The translations under genes were made by a program, and so were the position numbers. A stretch of DNA of 64,000 bases, taken from NCBI RefSeq assembly GCF_021631985.1, contig NZ_CP070225.1:7192001-7256000 (forward strand), read 5' to 3'. The notes beneath the pieces are model-generated. The model was not told the origin of the DNA and ran no database searches. It worked only from the letters and a program-made list of their open reading frames with translations. Origin of the DNA: Sandaracinus amylolyticus (GTDB lineage Bacteria; Myxococcota_A; Polyangia; Polyangiales; Sandaracinaceae). Positions 8,210 through 15,987 of the stretch are shown here, piece after piece (positions within the stretch are counted from its first letter, which is position 1; each line of letters begins with the position of its first letter).

Positions 8210-8947
8210 TCAGACGCCGATGAAGAGCCGGTGTCCGAAGTTCCGCTCGAGGTTGCCCTCGAAGATCTTCGTCGCCGCGCTCTCGATGTCGTACTCGACG
8301 CGCTTGAAGTCGAACTCGCGCGTGTCGCTGTCGAAGAGCGTGTAGCTCGCGCGATTGTCGTAGTCGCGCGGCTGCCCGACCGACCCGACGCTCACGATGT
8401 ACTTCCAGCCCTTGCGCAGCGTGAAGCGACGCGCCGGAAGCTCCTCGACCTCACCGGGCCGCAGCGCGAACACCTTGCACAGGTGCGAGTGACCGATGAG
8501 CGTGAGGTCCGAGAGCTCGTCCCAGATCGACAAGCACTCGCGCGCCTGCTCGGGGGCGAAGATGTACTCGAACTCCTCGAGCCGCAGCGGCGAGCCGTGG
8601 CAGAGCGTGAGCCCGATGTTCGCGAGGTCGTGCTTGTACGGGAGGCTCCGCAGCCACGCCATGTTGTCCGGCGTCAGCTGGCGCGCGTGCGTGTCGAGCG
8701 CCTGGCGCGCGGCCTCGTAGTAGTACGAGTAGTCCATCCGGCCCGCGACCGCGGCGTCGTGGTTGCCGAGGATCGTGACCTTGGCGAGGTTGCGGACGAG
8801 GTCCGCGCACTCGTTGGGGCTCGCGCCGTACCCCACCACGTCGCCGAGACAATAGTACTCGTCGACACTCTCGCGACGGTACGCCTCGAGCACCGCGCTC
8901 AGTGCCTCGATGTTGGCGTGCACGTCGCTGAAGATGGCAAGGCGCAT
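8210..8947 (-). CDS. Calcineurin-like metallophosphoesterase
   Basis: A 245-residue phosphoesterase of the YfcE/ApaH-like superfamily. All dinuclear-metal motifs are present: D8-V-H in IFSDVHANIEAL, GDVVGYG, GNHDAAV, a histidine in LCHGSP and GHSHLCK. Such enzymes hydrolyse phosphodiesters or nucleotide phosphates; the substrate is not evident. The size is typical of stand-alone members, which lack membrane anchors and act in the cytoplasm. ATG start. A good promoter lies 20 bases upstream, so it can be expressed apart from the nucleotidase gene behind it. Confidence 0.85.
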   Translation of the reverse strand: MRLAIFSDVHANIEALSAVLEAYRRESVDEYYCLGDVVGYGASPNECADLVRNLAKVTILGNHDAAVAGRMDYSYYYEAARQALDTHARQLTPDNMAWLRSLPYKHDLANIGLTLCHGSPLRLEEFEYIFAPEQARECLSIWDELSDLTLIGHSHLCKVFALRPGEVEELPARRFTLRKGWKYIVSVGSVGQPRDYDNRASYTLFDSDTREFDFKRVEYDIESAATKIFEGNLERNFGHRLFIGV

Positions 8948-8966
8948 CGAGGTCAGCCGAACCCCG

Positions 8967-8995
8967 TGTATAGGACACTCGGTCGTGCGTGTCCA
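8967..8995 (-). promoter_or_regulatory. Promoter of the metallophosphoesterase gene
   Basis: TGGACA (-35, 8990-8995) and TATACA (-10, 8967-8972) on the minus strand are separated by 17 bases, close to the sigma-70 consensus, and end 20 bases before the ATG at 8947. Confidence 0.6.
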
Positions 8996-9059
8996 TACCG
9001 CGACCGTCGCGTCATCCGCCCGTGGAACGTGGTCATCGTGGGTCGCACCTCCCGTCGCA

Positions 9060-10556
9060 TCACAGCTCGTGCGGCATGCGGTCGCGTGGGCCGCGGAAGT
9101 AGTGCACCGGAGAGTAATGCAAGAGGTTCGAGACGCGCTCGGTATAGAGACAAGCGTACTGCTCGACCTGGTCGCCGAACGACGTCACTTCGGGCCCGGC
9201 CTTGAACAGCGATCCCCAGAAGGGATGGAACGCCCGGTCGACCTTCGCCTCGAGCTCCTCTTGCTCTTCCTCGATGGCGTGCAGGCGCGCGCGGATGCGG
9301 TCGATCGCGCGGCGATGGGTCAGGCGCGCGGCGGCGTGCGCGGGTGACGGCGCGACGCGGCCGAGCTCGGCCTCGCGCTGCTCGAGCTCGCGATCGATCG
9401 CCTTGATCTGACCCTGGCGGAAGCGCAGCTCGTCGAAGAGCGTGTCGCACTGCGCGTGCAGCTCGTCGATGCGCGCGAGATCGGTCTGCACCTCGTCGTG
9501 CACGCGGAGCTCGGCGCCCATCTCCTGCACGATCATCATCGTGCGCCACGCGGTTTCCTTCTTCGCGCGCAGCACGTCGCCGTAGATGTGATCGCCGACG
9601 TAGAGGACCTCGTCGCTCGCGACCTTCAAGAGGCGCTCGAGCTCGGTGAGACAGCCGCCCTGGTAGATCGCGCCGTCGACGAACGCGCTCTCGGGCGCGA
9701 CCACGCCTTCCTCGGCGGGCGCGAACTTGAGCTCGGTCTCCTGGAAGAAGCGCGGCTTCTTCGCGGCGCAGATCACGACGTCGAAGTAGCTGCGCCAGCG
9801 CGGGTACTCCGAGACCTGTCCGTCGAGCATCCACGACATCACGCGCTCGGTGTACTCGGCGCGCGAGTTCGTCAGGAGGAAGAGCTTCTTGCCCGCGCTG
9901 CGCAGCTTGTGGAGCGTCGGACCGAGGTTCGGATCGCGCACCAGGTACTTGTCGGGATCGGCGGCGATCGGACCGGGGATCGACTCGTCCTGGTGGGCGA
10001 TGTCGATGCACTCGCGCACTTCGTCGAAGAGCTGCGCGTAGTCGACCTCGATGCCTTGACGCTCGAGGTGCTCGATCGCCGCGGCGTAGACGGTCACTTC
10101 GGGCAGCGCATAGAGCGTGTCGACCCAGTGATAACGCTTCGTGCCCGCGCGCACCGGGCGCGAGTGATAGTGCTGTCGCCGCTCCTCTTTGCTGAGCTCG
10201 CGCATGCCGTGATAGGCGCGCTTCACGTAGCGATAGCGGTCCATCTTCAGCACGTTGCCGAGCTTCTTGTCGACGTGCAGGCCGCGGATCGGGAAGTCGC
10301 TGCGGAACGGCATCGCGAGGAGCGACTCGGGGCGTCCCTTGCGCTCCACCATCTTCCGCACGGTCGCCTCGATGCTGAGGCGATCCATCTCGGGATGACG
10401 GTAGATCGCGAGCGTGTAGTCCATGTCGAACCCGACCCACCCGACCGTGTCGAGGCGCAGGTTGCGGTTGACGTGGATGCGCGTGGCGCGCGGGACCTGC
10501 GCTTGCGACTCGTGAGCGAGCGATCGGGTCAGCGGCAGCGCGAGCTGCGAGGTCAC
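9060..10556 (-). CDS. HAD-IG family 5'-nucleotidase
   Basis: A 498-residue protein of the cytosolic purine 5'-nucleotidase-like HAD family, which removes the 5'-phosphate from nucleotides such as IMP and GMP. HAD motif I is FDMDYTLA (both aspartates present), motif II lies in KKLFLLTNSRAEYTE, and motif IV is VLYVGDHIYGDVLRAKK. A coiled-coil stretch rich in Glu and Arg follows at about residues 360-450. The length matches the bacterial family. It is transcribed toward the metallophosphoesterase 112 bases downstream, which has its own promoter, so both may take part in nucleotide turnover. ATG start. Confidence 0.85.
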   Translation of the reverse strand: MTSQLALPLTRSLAHESQAQVPRATRIHVNRNLRLDTVGWVGFDMDYTLAIYRHPEMDRLSIEATVRKMVERKGRPESLLAMPFRSDFPIRGLHVDKKLGNVLKMDRYRYVKRAYHGMRELSKEERRQHYHSRPVRAGTKRYHWVDTLYALPEVTVYAAAIEHLERQGIEVDYAQLFDEVRECIDIAHQDESIPGPIAADPDKYLVRDPNLGPTLHKLRSAGKKLFLLTNSRAEYTERVMSWMLDGQVSEYPRWRSYFDVVICAAKKPRFFQETELKFAPAEEGVVAPESAFVDGAIYQGGCLTELERLLKVASDEVLYVGDHIYGDVLRAKKETAWRTMMIVQEMGAELRVHDEVQTDLARIDELHAQCDTLFDELRFRQGQIKAIDRELEQREAELGRVAPSPAHAAARLTHRRAIDRIRARLHAIEEEQEELEAKVDRAFHPFWGSLFKAGPEVTSFGDQVEQYACLYTERVSNLLHYSPVHYFRGPRDRMPHEL

Positions 10557-10607
10557 GTGCCGGATCCTACCACGTGACGCGGTCGCGACTGCGAGATGGA
10601 TTCGTCG

Positions 10608-11192
10608 TCACCCACCGAGGATCGGGCGCAGGAGCGCCTCGAACGTCGCGGTGGCTTCGGAGACGTGAGGCCCGTCGTAGCGGTAGCTCGAGCCCGCCTC
10701 TCCGGTGAGGATGTCCGGGCACAGCGGCGCGTCACCGCCCGCGATCACCGTGTCGATCAGCGGCATCGCGGTCTGCGCGACGACGATGCGCACGTGCTGA
10801 TCGTAGGTGTATCGGTTGGCGACCATGCCGCCCTCGTAGTCGCAGCGCTCGGCGAGACGCTCGACCTCTTGGTCGAGGCACACGACGATCGCGCTGGTCT
10901 CGGTGGTGTCGCTCGCCCACTCGGAGCGCAGCCGACCGAACTGCGCGGTCCAGCCGCCGCCCATGCTGCCGCGCTCCATGACCGTCGCGAGCGCCGGGGC
11001 GCCCGGCGTGTACGCGGCCGCGGTCGGCACTGGCTGTCCGTCGCACGCGCCCCCGAGCGCCGACACGCGCGACTGCAGCGCCATCCCACCCGCAGCGAGC
11101 AGTCCGCCGCCGACGCAGCAGAAGAGCAACACCCCCACGACGCCGATCGCCGCGATCACCCCGCCCGAGACGCGCCTCGCCATGCACGCCAT
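10608..11192 (-). CDS. Membrane-anchored hypothetical protein
   Basis: A 194-residue protein with one N-terminal membrane segment (about residues 10-37, GGVIAAIGVVGVLLFCCVGGG) and an extracytoplasmic domain of about 150 residues with paired cysteines (for example GGACDG, VVCLDQ, ERCDYE, LCPD). I do not recognise the domain. The anchor could be a signal anchor or a lipoprotein signal, though no clean lipobox is seen. A second in-frame ATG (11183) is an equally good start. It lies just past the rpmA terminator and is probably transcribed separately. Confidence 0.6.
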   Translation of the reverse strand: MACMARRVSGGVIAAIGVVGVLLFCCVGGGLLAAGGMALQSRVSALGGACDGQPVPTAAAYTPGAPALATVMERGSMGGGWTAQFGRLRSEWASDTTETSAIVVCLDQEVERLAERCDYEGGMVANRYTYDQHVRIVVAQTAMPLIDTVIAGGDAPLCPDILTGEAGSSYRYDGPHVSEATATFEALLRPILGG

Positions 11193-11235
11193 CGGACCAC
11201 GTCTCGGGTCGCGATGAAAGACCGACGGAACGCGA

Positions 11236-11267
11236 AGAGGCGACCTCCCTCGCGGGAAGTCGCCTCT
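11236..11267 (-). terminator. Terminator-like hairpin after rpmA
   Basis: A 14-bp near-perfect inverted repeat (11236-11249 with 11254-11267, one mismatch) has a TCGC loop. It lies 22 bases beyond the rpmA stop on the minus strand. The T-rich tail is weak, as is common at this GC content. Confidence 0.6.
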
Positions 11268-11288
11268 CGCTTCGAGCTCGGTGGGAGC

Positions 11289-11576
11289 TCAGCTCGCCTT
11301 CGTCACGGCGAGGCGGGGATCGTCCTTCGTGTACACCGACACGCGCTGGCGATCCTTGCCCTGGCGCTCGTACTTCACGACGCCGTCGATCTTCGCCCAG
11401 AGCGTGAAGTCGCTGCCGACGCCGACGTTGTTGCCCGCGTGGATGCTCGAGCCGACCTGACGGACGAGGATGTTGCCCGCGACGACTTCCTGGCCGCCGT
11501 AGACCTTCACGCCGCGGTACTGCGAGTTGCTATCGCGCCCGTTGCGCGAAGAGCCCTGACCCTTCTTGTGCGCCAT
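11289..11576 (-). CDS. rpmA: 50S ribosomal protein L27
   Basis: A 95-residue L27 starting [19 protein letters not shown], the conserved N-terminus that reaches the peptidyl-transferase centre. It continues with [19 protein letters not shown] and a typical basic core. It has no N-terminal extension of the kind cleaved by Prp in Firmicutes. It follows rplU by 19 bases in the conserved rplU-rpmA order, so both are cotranscribed. Confidence 0.98.
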   Translation of the reverse strand: MAHKKGQGSSRNGRDSNSQYRGVKVYGGQEVVAGNILVRQVGSSIHAGNNVGVGSDFTLWAKIDGVVKYERQGKDRQRVSVYTKDDPRLAVTKAS

Positions 11577-11595
11577 TCTCGTTTACTCCCGTCGA

Positions 11596-11904
11596 TCAGG
11601 CGCTCACGCCCGTGATCTTGATCTCGGTGAACGGCTGCCGGTGACCGCGCTTGCGGCGGTAGTTCTTCCGGCGCCGGAACTTGAACACGATGACCTTCTT
11701 CGCGCGATCCTGCGCGACGATCTCGGCGGTGACCTTCGCGCCCTTCACGATCGGGGTGCCGACCGCGACCTTGTCGCCGCCGACCATGAGCACCTCGTCG
11801 AACGTGACGGAGGCGCCGACGTCGCCCGGGAGCTTCTCGATGCGGAGGCGGTCGCCCTCCGTGACGCGGTACTGCTTCCCGCCGGTCTTGATCACTGCGT
11901 ACAT
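11596..11904 (-). CDS. rplU: 50S ribosomal protein L21
   Basis: A 102-residue L21 starting [18 protein letters not shown], with the conserved basic segment [19 protein letters not shown] near the C-terminus. It binds 23S rRNA in the large subunit. It is the first gene of the rplU-rpmA operon. A promoter and a leader hairpin lie upstream. Confidence 0.98.
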   Translation of the reverse strand: MYAVIKTGGKQYRVTEGDRLRIEKLPGDVGASVTFDEVLMVGGDKVAVGTPIVKGAKVTAEIVAQDRAKKVIVFKFRRRKNYRRKRGHRQPFTEIKITGVSA

Positions 11905-11953
11905 GAGCTCTTCTTTCTGTGCGCTCCGGGCTGCGGCGTTTCGCGCCCGGCAG

Positions 11954-12020
11954 GCGGGGGATCGAAGGTGATCCCCGCTCGAGAGGGCGCGTAGTGTACG
12001 CGGGGTCCGCCCTCGCGCAA
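11954..12020 (-). promoter_or_regulatory. rplU promoter and leader hairpin
   Basis: On the minus strand TTGCGC (-35, 12015-12020) and TACACT (-10, 11993-11998) are 16 bases apart, giving a leader of about 85 bases. Within it a stem formed by 11954-11963 and 11970-11978 (GCGGGGATC with its complement) is a candidate site for ribosomal-protein feedback. The promoter is well supported. A regulatory role for the hairpin is inference. Confidence 0.5.
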
Positions 12021-12035
12021 GCTTCAGGCGCGCGC

Positions 12036-12064
12036 TTGACCCGGAGTCGTCCGACTCCTACACG
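12036..12064 (+). promoter_or_regulatory. Promoter of the 12077 gene
   Basis: TTGACC (-35, 12036-12041) and TACACG (-10, 12059-12064) with a 17-base spacer lie just before the ATG at 12077, leaving only a few bases of leader. It is divergent from the rplU promoter. Confidence 0.45.
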
Positions 12065-12076
12065 ACGCGCCCCATC

Positions 12077-12832
12077 ATGGCCAGGCGCAAGGACGACGAC
12101 AGCAAGGGCGATCCGAGGGCACCGAAGCCGCCGCGGCCGCAGAGCTCGCGCGAGCGAGAGGTGGGCGTGGTGCGGCGTCGCCCCGACGATCCGCGCAAGC
12201 GCCTCCCCTCGGAGCTCGAGGCGTTCGCGCGCGGGGACGACGACGCGCTGTGGCGGCGCGAGCGCTCGCGCGGTCGCGTGAACGATCCCCGGCCGGTCTC
12301 GGCGACCCTGGTGCCGGGTGTGGCGAACCGCGACGCGCGGCTGGTGTGCGACGCGCGCATCAAGCGGCTGCGCGCGGCGATCGACGCGGGCGACGAGTAC
12401 GTGCTCGCCGAGGAGATCGCGGACGCGGTGCGGCTCGGGGTCTGGCGCGGGCACAAGATCGTCGACTTCGACGTGTTCGCCGAGGCGGTGCTGGGGCTGG
12501 GCGTCGATCGGGCGCGGGCGCTGGCGGAGCAGGGCGCGGCGTCGCTCGACGTGCCGTGCGAGATCGCGGACGAGCAGACGGTCGCGCTGTGGATGCGCGC
12601 GGAGTCGGGGCTGCTCGAGCACGCGCCGGAGTCGCGGGTGTCGCTGCGCGGCGGCCGCCTGGTGCTCGAGGTGCCGTTCGCGCGCGCCGCGGAGGCGCTC
12701 TCGGGCGTGGGCCGGCGCGCGGCGCCCCTGGCGAAGCCGCAGGGCGGGCCGGACGTGGTGGTGGATCGCCCGAAGGGCGTACCGCCGCTCAGCCGGCTGA
12801 TCGAGCGCGACCGGCCCCGTGACGACGAGTGA
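12077..12832 (+). CDS. Hypothetical soluble protein
   Basis: A 251-residue protein with a charged, probably disordered N-terminus (about residues 1-65, rich in Arg, Asp and Pro). A mainly helical middle follows, with DARIKRLRAAIDAGDEYVLAEEIADAV and FDVFAEAVLGLGVDRARALAE. The C-terminal part contains beta strands (RVSLRGGRLVLEVPFA). No family is recognised. The start at ATG 12077 is supported by the promoter immediately before it. It is separated from the VWA lipoprotein gene by 111 bases on the same strand. Confidence 0.65.
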   Translation: MARRKDDDSKGDPRAPKPPRPQSSREREVGVVRRRPDDPRKRLPSELEAFARGDDDALWRRERSRGRVNDPRPVSATLVPGVANRDARLVCDARIKRLRAAIDAGDEYVLAEEIADAVRLGVWRGHKIVDFDVFAEAVLGLGVDRARALAEQGAASLDVPCEIADEQTVALWMRAESGLLEHAPESRVSLRGGRLVLEVPFARAAEALSGVGRRAAPLAKPQGGPDVVVDRPKGVPPLSRLIERDRPRDDE

Positions 12833-12943
12833 TGTGAGCGCGCGTTCTCGGATCGCGAAGCGTCGTTCACGCGGTGGGCGCGAGAACGTGCAGGATTGCG
12901 AGGCGCGCTGAATCGAGCGCGCGAGTTGCACGTCGGCCCGGAC

Positions 12944-14791
12944 GTGAGAATCGACGACGGGCTCCGGTTCGTGCTCGCGATCGCGGTGGCGGCGAGCGCT
13001 CCAGGCTGTGTGATGTACGCGCGCGTGCCGCTGCGGGCGGGCGCGGGCTGGTCGGCATCGGCCGGCGCGACGTACGTCGTGGAGCAGCCTGCGGCGTGCG
13101 CGAGCGTCGGGCCGTGCGCGCCGCCGGTGGTGGTCGTGGGCGACGCGACGGCGAGCGCGAGCGGGAGCACGACGACGATCGCGAGCGCCGGAGGCGCGAG
13201 CGGCGTGGTGATCGTCGAGAGCGGGTACGCGGGCGCGAGCGGGGGCGTCGAGAGCGGCGCGAGCTCCGGTGGTGTGCTCGTCGCGGCCAGTGATGCGGGC
13301 GCGAGCTCCGGTGGTGTGCTCGTCGCGAGCAGTGATGCGAGCGCGAGCTCGGGTGGTGTGCTCGTCGCGAGCAGTGATGCGGGCGCGAGCAGCGTCGCGG
13401 CCAGTGATGCGAGCGCGACCGCTTCGGCGAGCGCGGGGGGCATCGCGATCACCGGGCAGGGCCGCGGGCTGCTCGCGATCGCGAACGAAGGCGTGACCAT
13501 CGACGGGGCGATCGCGGCGCTCGGTCTGCTCGGACCGCTCGCGGGCTCGTCGTTCGATGCGTCCACGCGGGTCGGCGGCGATGGCTCGATCACGATCGAC
13601 GCGTCGCTCGCGCACGATGCGCTCCCGCGCGCCGGTGGACAGACCAGCGTGGTCGTGCGCGTCGCGGGCGGCGCGGCGCCCTCGCGCGTGCCGCCGCTGC
13701 GCGTGCACCTCGTGATCGACGCGTCGACGTCGATGCAGTCGACGTGGGGCCAGCTCCAGGAGGCCGCGCTGCACCTCGTCGCGCGGCTTCGTCCCGAGGA
13801 CGAGCTGCAGATCGTCGTGTACGGCACCGATGCGCGCGAGGCGCTCGCGCCGGTGCGCGTCGGCGACGGAGCGAACGCGCGACGGGTGATCCGCGCGCTG
13901 CGCCCCGAAGGTCGCACCAACATCGAGGCCGGGCTCCGCATCGCGTATCGCGACGTGCGCCCCCACGCGTCGCTCGTCGTCGTGCTCTCGGACGGCGTGC
14001 CGAACGGCGGTCTCTCGACGCCCGACGAGCTCGGCGCGCTCTCCGCGGAAGCGAATGCGCGCGGCGCGGTGACGACGGCGATCGGCATCGGCTGGGACTT
14101 CCACCCCGGCATCCTCCGCTCGCTCGCGGAGCGCGGGCACGGTCGGTTCCGCATCGCGCCGCGGCCCGGCGAGCTCGGCACGATCCTCGAGGCGGAGCTC
14201 ACGGCGCGCGGCCGCATCGCGGCGCACGACATCGGCGTGTCGATCGCGCTCGGCGAGGGTGTGCAGATCGACGGCGCGCTGCCCGAGGGGCTCGTGCGCA
14301 CCGAGACCGGCGTGCGGATCGCGTCTCCGTCGATCGCGGCGGGCGAAGAGCAGGTGATCGTGATCCCGGTGACGGTGCCGCCCGGCGCCGATGCGCGCAC
14401 CGTGGCGCGCGTCGACGCGCAGTGGACGCCGATCGGGGCGCGCGTCGCGTCGCACGCGGACAAGGCGCTCGCCGTCGCGGTGTCGCGCACGCCGGTGCTC
14501 GCGGGCGGGGCCCTCGCGGCGCTCGACGCGGATCTCTCGGCGTCGCTGGAGCTCGCGGCCGACGCGGTCACGAACGGCGATGCGCACGCGGCGAGCGTGG
14601 CGCTGCGCGATCACGCGGTGCGGGCTCGGGTGCAGGTGCGCGCGCGGCCCGACGTCGCGCTCGAGGCGCGCGCGACCCACGTCGAGACGCTCGCGACCGC
14701 GCTCGAGCGCCTGGTGCCGAGCGCGTCGTGGCACGACCGCCGCGCGCTCGGCGCCTCGATGCTCTCGTTCTCGGTGTCGCTCGGTCGCTGA
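12944..14791 (+). CDS. VWA-domain lipoprotein
   Basis: A 615-residue lipoprotein. From GTG 12944 the product begins with a short charged segment, a hydrophobic stretch and the lipobox SAPGC, so the mature protein is lipid-anchored; an upstream in-frame ATG (12896) would bury this signal. Residues about 30-170 are a low-complexity Ala/Ser/Gly stalk containing a 14-residue tandem repeat. A von Willebrand factor A domain follows (about 250-430) with the metal-ion-dependent adhesion motif DASTSM, and threonine and aspartate in RTNIEAG and LSDGVPNGG. VWA domains bind ligands or partner proteins. The role is unknown. The C-terminal 150 residues resemble the beta-sandwich and helical tail of other bacterial surface VWA proteins. 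Confidence 0.8.
   Translation: MRIDDGLRFVLAIAVAASAPGCVMYARVPLRAGAGWSASAGATYVVEQPAACASVGPCAPPVVVVGDATASASGSTTTIASAGGASGVVIVESGYAGASGGVESGASSGGVLVAASDAGASSGGVLVASSDASASSGGVLVASSDAGASSVAASDASATASASAGGIAITGQGRGLLAIANEGVTIDGAIAALGLLGPLAGSSFDASTRVGGDGSITIDASLAHDALPRAGGQTSVVVRVAGGAAPSRVPPLRVHLVIDASTSMQSTWGQLQEAALHLVARLRPEDELQIVVYGTDAREALAPVRVGDGANARRVIRALRPEGRTNIEAGLRIAYRDVRPHASLVVVLSDGVPNGGLSTPDELGALSAEANARGAVTTAIGIGWDFHPGILRSLAERGHGRFRIAPRPGELGTILEAELTARGRIAAHDIGVSIALGEGVQIDGALPEGLVRTETGVRIASPSIAAGEEQVIVIPVTVPPGADARTVARVDAQWTPIGARVASHADKALAVAVSRTPVLAGGALAALDADLSASLELAADAVTNGDAHAASVALRDHAVRARVQVRARPDVALEARATHVETLATALERLVPSASWHDRRALGASMLSFSVSLGR
13259..13414 (+). repeat. 42-bp tandem repeats within the VWA gene
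   Basis: Three consecutive 42-bp units (13259-13300, 13301-13342, 13343-13384) are nearly identical and encode the 14-residue motif ASSGGVLVASSDAG. A fourth unit (13385-13414) lacks 12 bases but keeps frame. The repeat lies in the low-complexity stalk of the lipoprotein and may vary in copy number between strains. Confidence 0.85.
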
Positions 14792-15601
14792 TCACACGAG
14801 CATCGCGAGCGCGCCGAGCAACGCCGCGGCACCGGAGGCGATCGCGATCTGCAGCGCGATGCGGCGCGACGCGAACGGCACCGCGCCGAGCACCACACGA
14901 TCGCGATACGGGCCGTCCTCGCCCGCGATCACCAGCGCACCGCGCGCGCCCGGCAGGAGCCGCGGCGCGCGCGCGTCGTCTCCGACCACGACACGCGCGC
15001 GCCCGATCGCGACCACGCGCCCCACGCACCACAGTCCGAGCACGATCGCGAAGAGCCCGCACGCCGCGATCCACACTCGGGCGACGACGCTCGGCCCACT
15101 CGCGCGCGAGACACACGCGACGATCGCGACGAAGAGCGCGAGGCGTGTCCACACCGCGAGCTCGTCGCGCAGCCCGAGCGATTTGCCTGCGAGGCGCCGC
15201 AGCCAGTGCTCGATCGTCGCCCCCTGATCGCGCTTCGCTTCGCGCGCGAGCACGAGCACGATCGCGCAGGGCCCGAGCAGCCATCGAATCGGCTCGTACG
15301 AGAGCACGACGTCGATCGCGACCACCATCACGCCGAGCCCGATCCCACGCGGCAGGTGCCAGTACGCGAGCAGCTCGAGCGTGACGAGCGGTGCACCGAG
15401 CACCAGCGCCGGCACCTCGCGCCACCGCGCGATGACGAGCCCCGAGCCGAGCACGATCGTGATGCTCGCGGAGCTACACCATGCGAGCGTGGGCAGACGC
15501 GCGAAGCACGCCGCGGTGGTCTCCCCGATGCACGACGCGCTCAGCACGAGCGCGAGCACCGCGAGCGCCCTCCCTCGTCCTCGATCGATCCAGCTCCCCA
15601 C
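14792..15601 (-). CDS. Multi-pass membrane protein, unknown function
   Basis: A protein of about 269 residues with six to seven hydrophobic segments, including ALAVLALVLSASC at the N-terminus, VMVVAIDVVLSYEPIRWLL, WIAACGLFAIVLGLWCVG and a final IAIASGAAALLGALAMLV. A soluble loop of about 40 residues (around 205-245) lies between the last two. GTG 15601 is chosen because a GAGG stretch precedes it and the hydrophobic N-terminus then follows directly; a TTG at 15655 would extend it. No family is recognised. It appears to be the last gene of the lon-led minus-strand cluster and abuts the VWA gene tail to tail. Confidence 0.65.
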   Translation of the reverse strand: MGSWIDRGRGRALAVLALVLSASCIGETTAACFARLPTLAWCSSASITIVLGSGLVIARWREVPALVLGAPLVTLELLAYWHLPRGIGLGVMVVAIDVVLSYEPIRWLLGPCAIVLVLAREAKRDQGATIEHWLRRLAGKSLGLRDELAVWTRLALFVAIVACVSRASGPSVVARVWIAACGLFAIVLGLWCVGRVVAIGRARVVVGDDARAPRLLPGARGALVIAGEDGPYRDRVVLGAVPFASRRIALQIAIASGAAALLGALAMLV

Positions 15602-15679
15602 GACACCGCGCCTCGCAACCCGCGTTCCGTCGAATTGCTCGAAATTCGCGCGCAAATCGCCGACGCGAATGACAGAACG

Positions 15680-15970
15680 TCAGGCGAGCGAGCGCGCGAG
15701 GTCGATCGTGCGCTCGACGTTCGGGATCCCGAGCGTCGCTTCGAGCACCGGCGCGCTGCGCGCGTCGTCGACGAGCATTGCGAGCGTCTCGCGGCGCACC
15801 TCGTCGAGGCGATCCGCGTCGCACAGGTCGTGGCAAGCGAGTGTTCCGTCGGCGAGCGCCGCGAACTGCTCGGCCGATGGCTGATAGCGCTCGATCGCGC
15901 TCGGGCAACGACCGGATGGCGGCCAACACCCCGAGAGCAACGCCGCGCGGAGCCACGTCGTCGCGAGCAC
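15680..15970 (-). CDS. Small putative lipoprotein
   Basis: A 96-residue product from GTG 15970. It begins MLATTWLRAALLSGC, which could be a short lipoprotein signal, and continues with a helical acidic domain (EQFAALADGTLACHDLCDAD and DEVRRETLAMLVDDARS). It fills the gap between two minus-strand genes (17 bases from the upstream stop), and the overlapping frames there lack such a pattern, so it is probably real. Function unknown. Confidence 0.5.
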   Translation of the reverse strand: MLATTWLRAALLSGCWPPSGRCPSAIERYQPSAEQFAALADGTLACHDLCDADRLDEVRRETLAMLVDDARSAPVLEATLGIPNVERTIDLARSLA

Positions 15971-15987
15971 GCTTTCATGCGGCGATT

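Noticed and set aside
11507..14734. A 1075-codon minus-strand open frame over rplU and the VWA gene
   Set aside because: Overlaps rplU in another frame and lies antisense to the VWA lipoprotein; no conserved domain.
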